Positions 23,764 to 35,493 are shown, counted from the first letter of the stretch. The stretch is 64,000 nucleotides of DNA from Delphinapterus leucas (GCF_002288925.2 NW_022098021.1:3597792-3661791), one strand, 5' to 3'. Numbers and translations are program-made. Notes: a model not told the origin generated them from the letters alone.

Positions 23764-23825
23764 TTTTTTTTTTTTTTTTTTGCGGTACGCGGGCCTCCCA
23801 ACCACTGTGCCACCAGGGAAGCCCC
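23764..23825 (-). mobile_element. CHR SINE with large internal deletion
   Basis: Only the two ends of a CHR SINE remain. A T-run plus GCGGTACGCGGGCCTCCC is joined directly to AACCACTGTGCCACCAGGG and AAGCCCC. About 150 bp of the usual body is missing. A perfect 15-bp TSD, AGAATTACGATTTTT, flanks the remnant at 23749-23763 and 23826-23840, so both original ends are present. Confidence 0.9.
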
Positions 23826-24076
23826 AGAATTACGATTTTTAACTCGTTGTTCTCTGACCAGCATAGGTCTCCTGGGGAAGTTAGGACTATTAAGACTCAC
23901 CTCATTGACACTTACCATCATGGTTAGCCATCGGTTTGGAAGCTGTAAACACGAAAAATACAATTACCCGATCATTGGCGAGCACTTTTTTTTTTTAAAG
24001 AAGCAGCAAAATACGTCCTGAAGTTTCTCCAAGGAATGTTCCTTCTATTGATAATTTTTAAAAAGTACCAGGAACA

Positions 24077-24278
24077 GGCTTCCCTGGTGGCGCAGTGGTT
24101 GAGAGTCTGCCTGCCGATGCAGGGGACACGGGTTCGTGCCCCGGTCCGGGAAGATCCCACATGCCGCGGAGCGGCTGGGCCCGTGAGCCATGGCCGCTGA
24201 GCCTGCGCATCCGGAGCCTGTGCTCCGCAACGGGAAAGGCCACAGCAGTGAGAGGCCCGTGTACTAGAAAAAAAAAAA
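24077..24278 (+). mobile_element. CHR-type SINE
   Basis: A short-form CHR SINE in sense orientation. The Pol III A box (TGGCGCAGTGG) is at 24088-24098 and the B box (GGTTCGTGCCCC) at 24131-24142. An A-tail lies at 24268-24282. The TSD AAAAGTACCAGGAACA/AAAAGTACCAGGAGCA (one mismatch) is at 24061-24076 and 24279-24294. Confidence 0.95.
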
Positions 24279-24294
24279 AAAAGTACCAGGAGCA

Positions 24295-25043
24295 AAACCA
24301 GGAAGAAAGTGAATTTGCATTGCTGTGTGTGTGCTGTTTCTATCTGACTAGTGTTTGTCAACTTTACTACGTGGTAGGGGGGCTTTGCTCTGTGCTGGGG
24401 AGACAAGCCCACATGGCCACGCTCACCAAGTTCAGTTCAAGGGAGGGGGACCCATGTAACATTTTAAAAGTTCAGACTCATAAGCAGACATACAGAGCGC
24501 TGTGGAAATAAGGGGGGATGCGGAACAGAAGTGGGCTAAAATTGGGGAGGGTTATGTCTGAGAAAATGAATTGGAGAGAAAGAACAGGGGGAAAAATAAG
24601 GCGGGAGAAACTCTTCCTTAAAGGAAATTGCCGTCATGTGGGGAGTGTCCTGCAAGGTATTTGTCCTGCAGGCTGTGAGCAGGTGCGCCTTGAGAAAGAG
24701 TGATTGTGGCCGGGGGGGTTTGTGGGTGCCATGTCCCAAGTCTCCTGTTGGAGAGTCTCTAATCACACGACTGTGATGAGGTCTCTGAGATGTCCCTCTG
24801 CCAAGAAACCCGCTGCGATTGGTTTCATCCGGGGTTTTGCAAACTTAGTTGAGCATGGAATCCTTGTAATACTCCGAAGAGTAACTTCTGTTCTGTGGTT
24901 TGGGGAAAGCTATCTGCTGGGGTGTGAGAGGGCCTGCAAAGCTGGGCTGAGCCGGGCTGGCGGAAGCCTTGATCAGCCATGCTCGCTCCAATTTTGCATT
25001 TTGCCTTTGTGTAGAAATTGTAGTGTCTTCACAGCCCCGATCA
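24295..25043. other. Non-coding interval
   Basis: No gene was recognised. An ORF starting at 24704 runs into the DNA transposon at 25044 and is not credible as a gene. Confidence 0.4.
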
Positions 25044-25227
25044 CAGCCGTCCCCAACCTTTTTGGCACCAGGGACCGGTTTCGTGGAAGACAGTTTTTCC
25101 ACGGACTGGGAAGCGGGGCTGGGGATGGTTCAGGAGGTGATGCGAGTGATGGGGGAGTGATGGGCAGCCGCAGATGAAGCTTCGCTCGCTCGCCAGGTTC
25201 CTAACAGGCCATGGACCAAGACCCCTG
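25044..25227. mobile_element. hAT-type nonautonomous DNA transposon (internally deleted)
   Basis: The left end, CAGCCGTCCCCAACC then TTTTTGGCACCAGGGACCGG, matches a common mammalian hAT element (Tip100/Zaphod-like by its terminal GGTCCCCAACC). Later blocks GCTCGCTCGCCAGGTTCCTA and ACAGGCCATGGACC belong to its other half, and the terminal GACCCCTG is at 25220-25227. The usual centre and part of the right arm are missing. An 8-bp TSD was not identifiable. Confidence 0.75.
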
Positions 25228-27431
25228 CCCTGTTGGAAACAGAATTGCCATTATTACCAGAGGCTCTCTGCCTTGGAGAAGGATAAAAAGAAGTGGCCAG
25301 CCTCTTATTCTCAGGGGACTCATGGCTTAGGGGGAAGGCAGAAATGCAAGCTATCTTGATACACAGATAATTGTTTTAAATAGAGCTTTTGCAGAAGGCT
25401 CTAAGCAAGGAGGATGCTTCCCAGTGACGCCTCCTGTCTAGATTTGCACACCTGGAGGGTGGATGGAGGGGACACAGTGGTGCCAGGGTCGTGGAATGGT
25501 GGAGGTGCAGGGCTGAGACCTTGGGGATTGGCAGGAAAGATGCAGAAGGTGAAACTGATGGGATTGGGGGAGTGGACTTGGGGGATGGGATAGGAATATC
25601 TTGGGATTCTGAAAGCCTCTATCTTGAGCAAATTAATATTAAATATTCTCCGTGGCCAGAGGCAAGGCTTTTTTTTTTTTTTAAAGCTCCCTGCTGTGTC
25701 TCCAGCTAGATTCCTGCCTGTTACAGGGCAGAGGTCAAATCATACGAATGGACTGATTAAATTTTATAATGTGCGAAGTCCTTCTACAGAATATCATTGA
25801 TGACAAGACTCAGTTCACATGAATGATGTCACAGCGTTTCGATGTGCGTGTGCAGACCCCGTGATGCCGCCAACCACCAAATTTGTAAATTCTTTCTTCT
25901 AGGTATTTCCTATTTGGAGTTTACCCAAATGTTCACAGTTCTCCAGAAGATACCATCTTCTTACTGTTTTTTTTGTAAAAATATATAGTATCAAGGGTCA
26001 CAAAATAGCTATGACAAGCTGTGAGACCTCAACAGCCATGAAGTCAGCACTGACCATTGGGGCACCTTCCAATCCCGAGGAGCTGGACTTGAAAAGGAAA
26101 GTAGGGGGAAGGTGGTGATGTTTGCTTTCTGCCCTCTGTACCCTGAGGATGAGGCGGCACGGAGTGTACTTTAGGAATTGTTCTTGGCCTCAAATCCAAA
26201 AAAACTGTTTTCAGGGGTGACTAGAAAGCAGTCTGTTTTGCTTACTTGTACTTTCCAGTGAATTGCCTCTAAAGACTGTGGCAGAGTTTTGAAAATAGTC
26301 GCCGTCACGTGAAGCCACTGCGCTGAATCACTTGTGCAAGATTGCGAATGTGGGCATCCCACCCTCTGTGTGGTTCCCTGGGGTGGCAGACCTCCTCCTG
26401 GGAGAGCTCGGTCCTGCCCTTAGTCTCTGCCCCGGGGTTGTGGCTGTAGACGGTCGAATCCGTGTGTCTTGCCTTTGTCCCTGGGGCCCCCTTTTAAGGC
26501 TCTTTGCAGGTGACGCCGTGTGGGTGGTTCGATGACATACTTGTCACTGGCATGTCTTTTGATGATCCTGTGAACCTGAGGTGTTTTCAGCAGATACGTG
26601 CTCTATGGGGGTACCTTTTGGCACCCCACTGTGCTCAAGAAAAGCCTCCAAAATTGGCCCCAGTCCCGGGTTTGCAGTTGCCTGGTTTACAGAGCAGCGA
26701 GTCGGGGGGATGCAAATGGGTGGAAGGTATTAACCTCTCAGTGAAACCTGAGTGTTTTACAAGTGGTATCTGGGGGCGGAAGAATCGGAGTGTCTCTTAT
26801 CTTACATGGTGACGAGACAGTCTGTCACCCTGACAGTGGGCTCATATCCTTGCTTCTTCAGTGGATGTCCTGACCTCATTCAGAGAATTCGTATTGTTGC
26901 CGTCAAACACCATTGGGGGTGCACTGGGGTTGCCAGGAGAGAGTGACGTTGTGCACTTGTGACATGAAATGCTCCCCAGTGCAGTGACCCCTCACAGTGG
27001 GGAGTGAGACACACCTGGGGGTGGGGGACAGCAGCTGTCTGACATCACTAACTGGGCACAGATCCCTCAGATCCGTAGAATCCACGTGGTGTTCCCCAAG
27101 CTCACAACCCCAAACAGATCGCTGGAGGAAACGATCTATGATCAGATCTTGCAACATAATTAGTTGACTGTCCACTTCCTGTAGTTTAAGTGAATCTTTG
27201 CCCAACGTGATAGTAGTGAATGTGGCGGGTACCCCATGTAATTTATATTTGTTTTAGAAATATCTGTGTACATACAGCCTGAAAGAATTGGGAGTGCCAC
27301 AGCCATTTTACCAGCCAGGAGGACGTCAAGGTTTAGCTCACTTGATTTCAACACCTGTTGATGAACAGACTCTTGTTTCCAAGTGCAACAGCGCTTGTTA
27401 ATTCCAAGAGTCTCTCAATAAATGGAATAGG
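25228..27431. other. Non-coding unique interval
   Basis: No gene was recognised. Overlapping ORFs on opposite strands at 26332-26946 and 26903-27354 do not resemble known proteins. Confidence 0.4.
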
Positions 27432-27640
27432 AAATAGGAAGCAGGAAGTCACAGGCAGAGTCAGTGCCTGGGTTGAAATCCTGACTCCGTCCTGTGTAAC
27501 CTGGGGCCCGTCACTTAAACATGCTGGGCCTCGGTTTCTTTATTTGTAAAATGGGGATAACACAGTACCCCGAGAAAGCTAGGAGGACTAATAGGCCCAC
27601 GCATGTAAAGGGATGGATTGTATCTGACAAAGCATAAGCA
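27432..27640 (+). mobile_element. MIR SINE
   Basis: Sense-strand MIR landmarks are visible: GCCTGGGTTGAAATCCTGAC, then TGTGTAACCTGGGGC, then CCTCGGTTTCTTTATTTGTA and AAATGGGGATAA at 27550. These follow the tRNA-related and core order of the ancient mammalian MIR. Confidence 0.85.
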
Positions 27641-27873
27641 CCCAGATGTTAGCCTGCATTACTATGCAGCAGTCCCTAACATGTAGCTTTCACTTACAAC
27701 CGGAATGCTAACTTAATTGATTCTTAGTGAATTGTGCAATTATTTTGGTTTTGCTTTCCTGAAAAGTCCCAATGGATTCTGCTTACTGAAATTCATAACC
27801 TGTATTAAAGTCTTTTTTATTCATTCAGAATTGAAAGTATCTAAGGAGGTTGGGAAAAAGCCAGTGTAGAAGC
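27641..27873. other. Non-coding interval
   Basis: AT-rich sequence between the MIR and a CHR SINE. Nothing was recognised in it. Confidence 0.4.
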
Positions 27874-27887
27874 TACACTTGTTTTTT

Positions 27888-28085
27888 TTTTTTGCGGTAC
27901 GCGGGCCTCTCACTGTTGTGTCCTCTCCCGTTGCGGAGCACAGGCTCCGGACGCGCAGGCTCAGCGGCCATGGCTCACGGGCCCAGCCGCTCCGCGGCAT
28001 GTGGGATCTTCCCCGACCAGGGCACGAACCCGCGTCCCCTACATCGGCAGGCAGACTCTCGACCACTGAGCCACCAGGGAAGCCC
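27888..28085 (-). mobile_element. CHR-type SINE
   Basis: A short-form CHR SINE lies on the minus strand. A perfect 14-bp TSD, TACACTTGTTTTTT, is at 27874-27887 and 28086-28099. The head is intact, including GCCACCAGGG and AAGCCC. Confidence 0.95.
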
Positions 28086-28330
28086 TACACTTGTTTTTTA
28101 ACCCCAGAAAACCACGTAAAATGAATTGAGGATCAGCCTGTGGACTTCAGGTCAGGAAACCGAAGTGGGAACACAGAGCAGGAAATGTTTGTCTCTTCCA
28201 GATGCCTCGTCTGGAGACGTGTGGGGTGTTGAGAGCAGCAAAGTCTTAGAAGCAGTACAGTTTGATGTGCACACTCGCCCCATCCTAGAAACCGACTTCG
28301 TGTCTCTTTCTGTAAAGCGGGAGTAGCAAA

Positions 28331-28972
28331 TGTTAACTGAACTCAGGTCCGTCCGGCTGCTCACCACTCGAAAGCCAATATCGAGAGGCAAGTGTTGGTA
28401 GAAAGGAAAGGTTTCTTTATCCAGGGGGCTGGCAACCTGGGAAGAAGGAAGACTCATGTCTAAAGGCCAACTCCCCCCAACCCCCGCTCCGCCAATTCAG
28501 GGGTTGAGAGCTTTTAAAGGGGAGTTTCAGGGGCGTATAGGTGGTGGGAGGGGCTACCTGCAGAAAACAGCACAGTCGGCTCTGACCGTCGTCTTGAAAT
28601 TGGTCACTGGTGGTCTGATCGGCGTCCTCTTGATTGTTTTAAGTACAGTTCGTCTGCAGTTCCAGGGTCGGTTTGTGCCCATTTCCTTGAGGCCAGTTCT
28701 CGGAATTGTGGCAGCTTCTGTCATGGCTCCAGTCTGGTCATCACGTAGTTAACTTCTTCCACCTGGTGAGGGTTTCTGTATCTACAAGACAGCTCACAGG
28801 ATATGGCTCAGAGTATTATCTGTAGCCCTCGAGGAGGAACTGAAGGTCAAGGTCATTTGTTTAATGACTAAACTATTATTTCTTTTTTTGTCCTGACCAT
28901 TTTTCCTTTGTTTCCGTATGTCTTCATTTCTCTGATTAAATTTATTCTCTGACTAAAATTTGTCTACAGACA
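28331..28972 (-). mobile_element. Solo LTR, ERV1-like (gammaretrovirus-related)
   Basis: Read on the minus strand, this has LTR architecture. A U3 of about 450 bp is followed by a TATA-like TTTAAAAGC at about 28511-28519. A polyadenylation-like GATAAAG with GAAACC lies near 28410. A C/T-rich R-U5 includes TGGCTTTCGAGTGGTGAGCA near 28355 and GAGTTCAGTTAACA at the end. No gag, pol or env sequence lies beside it. The right edge is approximate and I could not find a matching TSD. It is a non-coding relic. Confidence 0.65.
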
Positions 28973-31664
28973 AGGAGCCGGGGAGGACTTGCCGGGCTGT
29001 GGGTGTGGGCTGTCCTGGGAAGGCCCCGTAGGGTCCTGCTCTGTTTCACAGGCTCAGATGCCTATGGGGTGGGATGGTGACATACGTGAATGTGGTGGCC
29101 AGGTGGGGACTGTCACCAAGGCAGAGCCTTCTCCTTCTAAGGGAGCAGCCACTAACCAGTGCCGACCATTTGTTTCATGTAGGAATTCAGGGCCACTGTC
29201 CCAAAACCTGATGTTTCAAAAGCAGGCAGAAACCTAGATTTTTACATAAAATCTCTTGATTTTGACATGTTGGAAATGATGTTTCAGGAGTACTGCATGG
29301 CCGAAATGAATCAGGTCTGTAGATTAGATCCAGGCTTAAAGCGCTCAGCTGACAGTCTCTGAAATGGGAAGAAAACATTTATGTTGCATGTAGCACACAA
29401 ATACTGACGATAACCCGTGATGTTACTAGAATCTCTGAGTAAAATGACCTGGGTGGACTAGTTAAGGTTATTGTGGGATGCCTGGTCTTGGTTATTTGGG
29501 ACACACCTGCTGTGTGAGTTAATATGTAGCCTCGTTCAGAGATTCTCTGTAGAGCAGTTGCTCCAAGTCAGACATGACCCAGAGGTAGCAGGTGCCATTC
29601 TGTAATATGCTTGGGATTCATGTCTTTTGCCTTTTAGTGATGTTTCCCTTGTCAGGGTTCAAGGTTTGGTTCTCCTGTTCTTTCATGTTCAACTGATCCT
29701 ATCATCTTCTAAAAGATTTCAGTTTTACGGCTCGGAGTCCTGAATTCAGGGGAGGCTTGGGAACCGACAGAGGCACCTGAATGTGTGGGACCCCCTGACC
29801 TCCCGCCACGGGCATGGATGTGCAGACCATCGTCTTAGTGCATCAGAGCTGGTTGAACGACTGATTGGCCACTTCAGCAGAGTTACTTGGCTTTCGTTAA
29901 AGATTCCCTAAGTTGTATTATTTGAAAAATGCGAATTTGCAAGTTGACCATATAGGCAGATACACGTGAGGAATTACCGATGTCCAAGCCATAGATGTGA
30001 GCATGTGCTCTCCTCGCCTGGCTGACACAGGTGACTGCTCTGCTTTGCCTGTTGAAGATTGTCCCTTACTTCGGTCTTTCCATCTTGTCGATAAAATTAC
30101 CAAGACCCCCAATCATAGATTTGCCTCTGCTTTCTGACAGCTCCCAATCCAGAGCAAACTCACGCTTCCGTGAACCTTTCCCCAAATCACCTAACAGAAC
30201 CCAAATCGGTCATAAGCCCCTCCTATACATCTGTTTCGGAGCTCCCCCCTCGCCAAGTTCCCTTAGCCTGCTGGTCCCCTGATTCCCATGAGCTACTGCA
30301 GTCTGTCCTGGTGACCTGTGGTTGAAGGGCATTGATACCTATGGAAGCGTTGATGATATTATTACATCGTTACTTACTTTTGGTACTTGTGAAAAATTAA
30401 AGGCAGAAGGATATATTATAGGAGGAAAGTTTATAAAGGAAGATGAATGGTAAAAAAACTGAATGAGTGATCCATTTCATTAAAAGCTGTTTCACAAACG
30501 GTTTCCCTGTCCAGGTTTTGGGACCTGGGGGGTGGCCCCTTGAGGATCTGGGAAAGCCCGTGAGTCTCCGGGGGCAGATCTGCAAGACGTGGTGATTCTT
30601 AGACAGGAGGAGCAGACGACCCCCGGCAACCTAGGTAGAAAAAGTTCTTTCTAAAACCTATCGATTGTGCGGTTTACGATCATAGCAGGTTTCAACCTGC
30701 TGTCCAGGTCTGGAACTTGAGACAAGTTAAGATCCACAAGCATTTAGTGGTCACGTTTCATTTAATTAGCGTTTGCTGCCGGGTCATGCTTTGGAGGCCA
30801 ACTTCCATGCCAGGTGCCTTTCAGCGGTTGCCATGGAGAACCTCTGAGGAGGTGCTGCCTTTTCTCCAGACCAGCTTGCTGGTAGACCTGATGCGGGGGG
30901 TTTACCCTGGGCCAGCCCTCTCTGCACTGCTGAATGTAGGACGCTTTGTTGCTGATGCCCGAAGACAGAGCAAAATCTGTGAGGTGGTAGAATTAGGGAA
31001 GCAGTTTGGTAGGCTTTTCCCAAAAGCCAGAGCAAAGCATTTTAAGTCCTTTATCAAGACAGTTTTTTTTTTTTTATGTAAGCTAACTTTTATTTTTTCA
31101 GGTCACTTTTCTAGGAAACGTGCAAGGTCCTCTCTCAGGCACTGGCAGCTCCCTTTGTGAGGCAAACGCGAAGCTTTCCCTGGCCAGCTTTATTATGTCA
31201 GTGAATTAATAATGTTGTAAAGACAACATCAGAAGTCAACTTGGCAGTTGTGCCTTTGGGGAAAGTTTCGGAAGAGTGACCTTCCATTTTTAATAAGCAT
31301 GTTATTCACATTTAGAATTAAATTACTGAGAGCCAAGATACCCTCTTGATTTTGCCATTAGCCATTTTCCCCCTTTTATTTTTAATGAACTAGAACAAGT
31401 CGAAGCCAGTTGTTGCAAGCAGGATGCAGTCAGAAAGGAGCTCAATCTGTTACTGCCAGGACCTGTATTTCAGAAAATTTCAACTCTTCTAAATGTTAGA
31501 CTATTAAAAGTCTTCTACACAGTATCCATTTATTTCTTTCTTAATTAAATTGGGATGGGAGAACCCATTTTGTTACTTTCTCTATTTCTATGTTTCAGTG
31601 CCCTTCGGTCCTCACCCTTAAGCTTCCGTTCCCTAAAGTAAAACACATCTTCATTGAAATCTTG
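28973..31664. other. Non-coding unique interval
   Basis: No gene or strong repeat signal was found. The largest plus-strand frame (30717-31160, 147 aa) overlaps a minus-strand frame and resembles no family I know. Confidence 0.4.
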
Positions 31665-32060
31665 TTGTGATTCTGAAATTCATGTGGAAAATAAATGGGC
31701 CAGAAAGGCCAATAGTATATTCTGAAACAGCAAATCTGGGGAGAGGGTTTAACCCATCAAATACTAGAGCCCAAGTTAACACGCTGATCCTTAAGCAGAA
31801 ACCTTGAGGGCAGTCGAGAAATCACCACCTAGCAAGTTGAGTCTATTTTGATATCAAATAATTACCCCCAAGTAAGACATTAGAACTTACCGTGAATGAT
31901 GTGGGCGTAGAAAAATGGTAGTTTGGAGCCACAAATTTAGATCCCATACTATAAACCTGAAACAAAGGCTGCCCTGGGTTATCTAATGATGACAAATGGT
32001 CAAACTACAGAAAACATCATAGAAAATGGACTGTGCTCAGGAATGAAGCAATAAATCAAG
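31665..32060 (+). mobile_element. Ancient L1 ORF2 remnant
   Basis: Weak colinear similarity to L1 ORF2 is visible: GATTCTGAAATTCATGTGG near 31670, a GGGCCAGAAAGGCCAATA block near 31697 and TTAGATCCCATACTATAAAC near 31938. It is heavily decayed. L2-like phrases follow at about 32085-32170, but they are too weak to annotate separately. Confidence 0.4.
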
Positions 32061-32981
32061 ACACAAATCTAGAAATATTCCCTTATAACAGACCTCCTTG
32101 AGAGCAGGGCCTGTCAGGTAGTCTTTTGGTTTCTGGCACCTAACACACCTCCTTAGTAAAAGCCCACACATTTGCTAGGGTAGTAACCTACCCTAGCTAT
32201 AAATGAATGCTACAAATGAGGGGCCAGTGTCTGAACTGGTCTGTGTGGATGTGTTAGAAAATACAAAAAAAATATTTTAAATATGCTAAGGTGATGACAT
32301 TGTGGATAGTTTTTTTAATAAAAACCCCTTTAGCATATTTTCAGAAAGTTGGGACAAACAGTAAACTTAAAAATATGATTATATATGGCTTTTAGCTTAT
32401 AGAAAGTTTTTGACCCAGCAATAGGTGTTTACCTTGTTATCTCTTTCTCAGGTGGATGGTAGTGACAGGATTTGTTGAGTTCTTACCACATGCTGGATGC
32501 TTTTAAAATAAGTGTCTTTGCTCACAGCAACTGTATGAAATGTCTTGCGTTTCTGAGTTCATGTTAACAATAAATCTGTAATGAGAGCTGATTTGTGTGT
32601 GTGTATACACACGGGTCTGAGAGAGAGAGAGTTAACTTGATATGTTCGTGGAGGATTTAGATTCCTCTGCTGGATTGTGAGTTCCTTGAAGTTCAAGAAT
32701 ATTATGATACACGGGTTCTCTGACCCAGGAATGTACCTGGCCCACCTATCAGATACTGACTGTAAGACCATCTGTTCTATTCTTCCATTTCCCCAAAACG
32801 TGCTGCTGCCTAGAGCTCCCCCCGCCCCGCCACCTAATTTAGATGAATCTATAAGCTGAAAAAAATGAATGGTATTAAAGATCAGAATTATTTTTCTACT
32901 TTTCTTGATTCAGGTGACATTTGTTCATTCATTTTTTTTTGTTGGCATATTGATGGGTCTTTTGGTCCTGGTTAGGATAAA
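32061..32981. other. Non-coding interval
   Basis: AT-rich sequence with a short TG/GA run at 32594-32631. No gene was recognised. Faint L2-like text is present at about 32670-32760. Confidence 0.35.
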
Positions 32982-32989
32982 CAATTTTT

Positions 32990-33191
32990 ATTTTTTTTGC
33001 GGTACGCTGGCCTCTCACTGTTGTAGCATCTCCCGTTGCGGAGCACAGGCTCCGGACGCGCAGGCTCAGCGGCCATGGCTCACGGGCCCAGCCTCTCCGC
33101 GGCATGCGCGATCTTCCCGGACCGGGGCACGAGCCCACGTCCCCCACATCGGCAGGCGGACTCTCAACCACTGCGCCACCAGGGAAGCCCC
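32990..33191 (-). mobile_element. CHR-type SINE
   Basis: A short-form CHR SINE lies on the minus strand. The short TSD CAATTTTT is at 32982-32989 and 33192-33199. Several substitutions (GCTGGCC for GCGGGCC, GTAGCATC for GTGGCCTC) show that it is diverged. Confidence 0.93.
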
Positions 33192-33199
33192 CAATTTTT

Positions 33200-33734
33200 G
33201 ATTTTGACCACAATTATTATGTAGATCATTGAGTGGAGCCTAAGAGTTCTCTTTTTCTTGTTCAGTAGCTCTTGATATTTCAATTATATACTAAATCAAG
33301 TGAAAATTGCTTGAAGAAAGAAGCAGGGAAATGCTTAGGAACTTAAGCAGGATTAAATCAATTTGCATAGCTCGGGAGAAGCTGTTTTTCTTTCCACCAT
33401 TTGTGTAAAGCAGAATTTAGAAGATATGAGATGTAATATCTGAATCATGAACCACGGGCCCTACCTATGGCATCTGTTTAACATCCCGATGGGCACTGAC
33501 ATTCAATTAAGCACATTGTTTGGGAGTGAGGAGGAAATTGGTTGTTTGTATAAAGATACTTTAAAAATAAGGCATCACATTTTAAAGTAAAAAGGAGGGA
33601 TTAGATGCTAATTGAAGTGATGGTGTGAGGCTGTGATTGACACACGTGGAATCATTGATTTGAAGCAAGAACCAGTAGAAACAGTGAGGACTACAGTAGT
33701 TTGAGCATCTTTGTTTCCAAGACACTTGAAGCGC
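33200..33734. other. Non-coding interval
   Basis: AT-rich sequence. No ORF or repeat was recognised. Confidence 0.4.
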
Positions 33735-33975
33735 CATAGGGTAGCGATTAGCTGAAGGACCCCGAGGTCAGCCTGTCTGAATTTGAATGTGGCTCTTCTT
33801 CCTGGCTCTGTGATCTAGACCACGTTTCTTAAACTGTCTGTGCCTAGACATTCCCTGTTGTAAAATGGTGGTAATAATAACACCAACCTCGTAGTATTAT
33901 CGTGAGGATTAAAGTGAGTTAAAATAGGCACATTTTGAAAAAGAATGATAGCGTATTGTCAGCACCATGTGTGTT
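33735..33975 (+). mobile_element. MIR SINE
   Basis: MIR order is visible on the plus strand: GTAGCGATTAGC, a region at 33770-33810 matching the core (GAATTTGAATGTGGCTC), TTGTAAAATGGTGGTAATAA near 33859, and TCGTGAGGATTAAAGTGAG near 33900. Confidence 0.85.
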
Positions 33976-34094
33976 GGCTACCATGACTTGCTGTGATTAA
34001 TGGGCAAAGATTTACTAGGACACAAAGGAAGCTCACAGCATCAGAGATGAAGTTATTTATGGGCTGCATCCTTGATAAAGTTTAGTAGGTGCCT

Positions 34095-34229
34095 GTGATA
34101 AACCATAATGGAAAAGAATATAAAGAAGAATGTGTGTGTGTGTGTGTGTGTGTGTATGTAAAACTGAATCACTTTGCTGTACAGCAGAAATTAACACAAC
34201 ATTGTAAATCAACTTTACTTCAATAAGAA
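34095..34229 (+). mobile_element. Extremely 5'-truncated L1 tail with TG microsatellite
   Basis: Only about 135 bp of L1 3' end was inserted, from TGATAAACCATAATGG to ACTTCAATAAG. Inside it a TG repeat (34130-34155) replaces the short TATA-type run seen in sibling tails. The TSD AAAGTTTAGTAGGTGCC/AAAGTTTGGTAGGTGCC (one mismatch) is at 34078-34094 and 34230-34246. Confidence 0.93.
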
Positions 34230-34246
34230 AAAGTTTGGTAGGTGCC

Positions 34247-35206
34247 CCAGCATGGTTCCCTGGTTTTTTAGAAAGAAAGAATCTGTAGGCCTAACGTGTG
34301 GCTGTTTTGAGCCTAAATGCTGACTGCCTGCCTCTGTGTGGGATTCTGGTTCCCCGATTAACTTCGTTGCTCTCTAGCTTTGCCTATTGAATACTTTTTC
34401 CTTAATTGTATTGAACAGGAGCGCGCTCTTACTGATTTTTAGGTTTTTTGGTATAAATATAAGAATGTTCTTGAAATGGTCTGCGAAACTGACAAAAAAC
34501 TGACTGGAAGTCCACAGCAAGTCACTACAAACTGAAACGATTATTCTGGGAAGCATGAGTTCACAATCACTGTTCTAAAAGTGAATTAGTGATTAACCTG
34601 GGGGAAAAAAGGATCCCTTGGCAACAAACCTTACGCATCAAGGTACCTATGTGCAGTTGTCTTTAGGCTGCAAATGTCCCTTAAAACTGTTAGCTGAGGG
34701 ATCTGAGGAGGTGCCCTTGAAAAGCTTAAACCTGGGTCTGTGCTGAAGGTTCTTTGGGGAACCGGGAATATTTGCCTGCAGCATCCTGTTATAATGAAGA
34801 AGGAAACCCTCATATGCAGATATGGGCTCATTTCCAAGTACTCTGTCAGTGAACAGAGGGCAACAGCCCGAATACGAAGGAAAGGGATCACCTAGAACTC
34901 ACAGAGCAGGTAGATAGTGAGGAGGTGGACATTTAACCACCCACACTGCCCGCGGTTTGTGCTGGGCATCCTCAGCCGTCATCCCAGTGAACGTGCTCTG
35001 GCGTCCAGAATGGCACGTGGAGGCTCCCTCAGGCCTCTGGAGGAGAGGGAGGCTCAGCCAAGGTCACACACACACAGGAGGGCAGAGCCAGGGCTCACAT
35101 CATTCAGTTTGGAGTAACTCCAAACCTGCTGAAGCTCCTGAATGGGCAGGTTTAATAAAACTCAGCGAATGCGTCTGCGCGTTAATTCAGTGCAACTGTG
35201 ACTTTT
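34247..35206. other. Non-coding interval
   Basis: No gene was recognised. ORFs at 34917-35226 overlap in two frames and have no known similarity. Confidence 0.4.
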
Positions 35207-35290
35207 GCATCAATATTTTTAATTGAAGTATAGTTGCTGTACAATATTACATAAGTTACAGATTATAATATATAGTAATTCACAATTTTT

Positions 35291-35493
35291 TTTTTTTTTT
35301 TGCGGTACGCGGGCCTCTCACTGTTGTGGCCTCTCCCGTTGTGGAGCACAGTCTCCGGACGCGCAGGCTCAGCGGCCATGGCTCACGGGCCCAGCCGCTC
35401 CGCGGCATGTGGGATCTTCCCGGACCGGGGCACGAACCCGTGTCCCCTGCATCGGCAGGCGGACTCTCAACCACTGCGCCACCAGGGAAGCCT
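35291..35493 (-). mobile_element. CHR-type SINE nested in L1 3' UTR
   Basis: A short-form CHR SINE on the minus strand. A perfect 15-bp TSD, TAATTCACAATTTTT, is at 35276-35290 and 35494-35508. L1 3' UTR sequence resumes directly after the TSD, so it inserted after the L1. Confidence 0.95.

Noticed and set aside
24088..24142. tRNA-like A and B boxes in CHR SINEs, suggesting tRNA genes
   Set aside because: They sit in SINE heads with tails and target-site duplications, and they lack a complete tRNA fold and 3' end.
24704..25177. 157-codon ORF as a gene
   Set aside because: Its last third is a hAT transposon arm and the rest has no similarity I can recognise.
30717..31160. 147-codon plus-strand ORF
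   Set aside because: It has no recognisable domain and an opposite-strand ORF overlaps it. It appears compositional.
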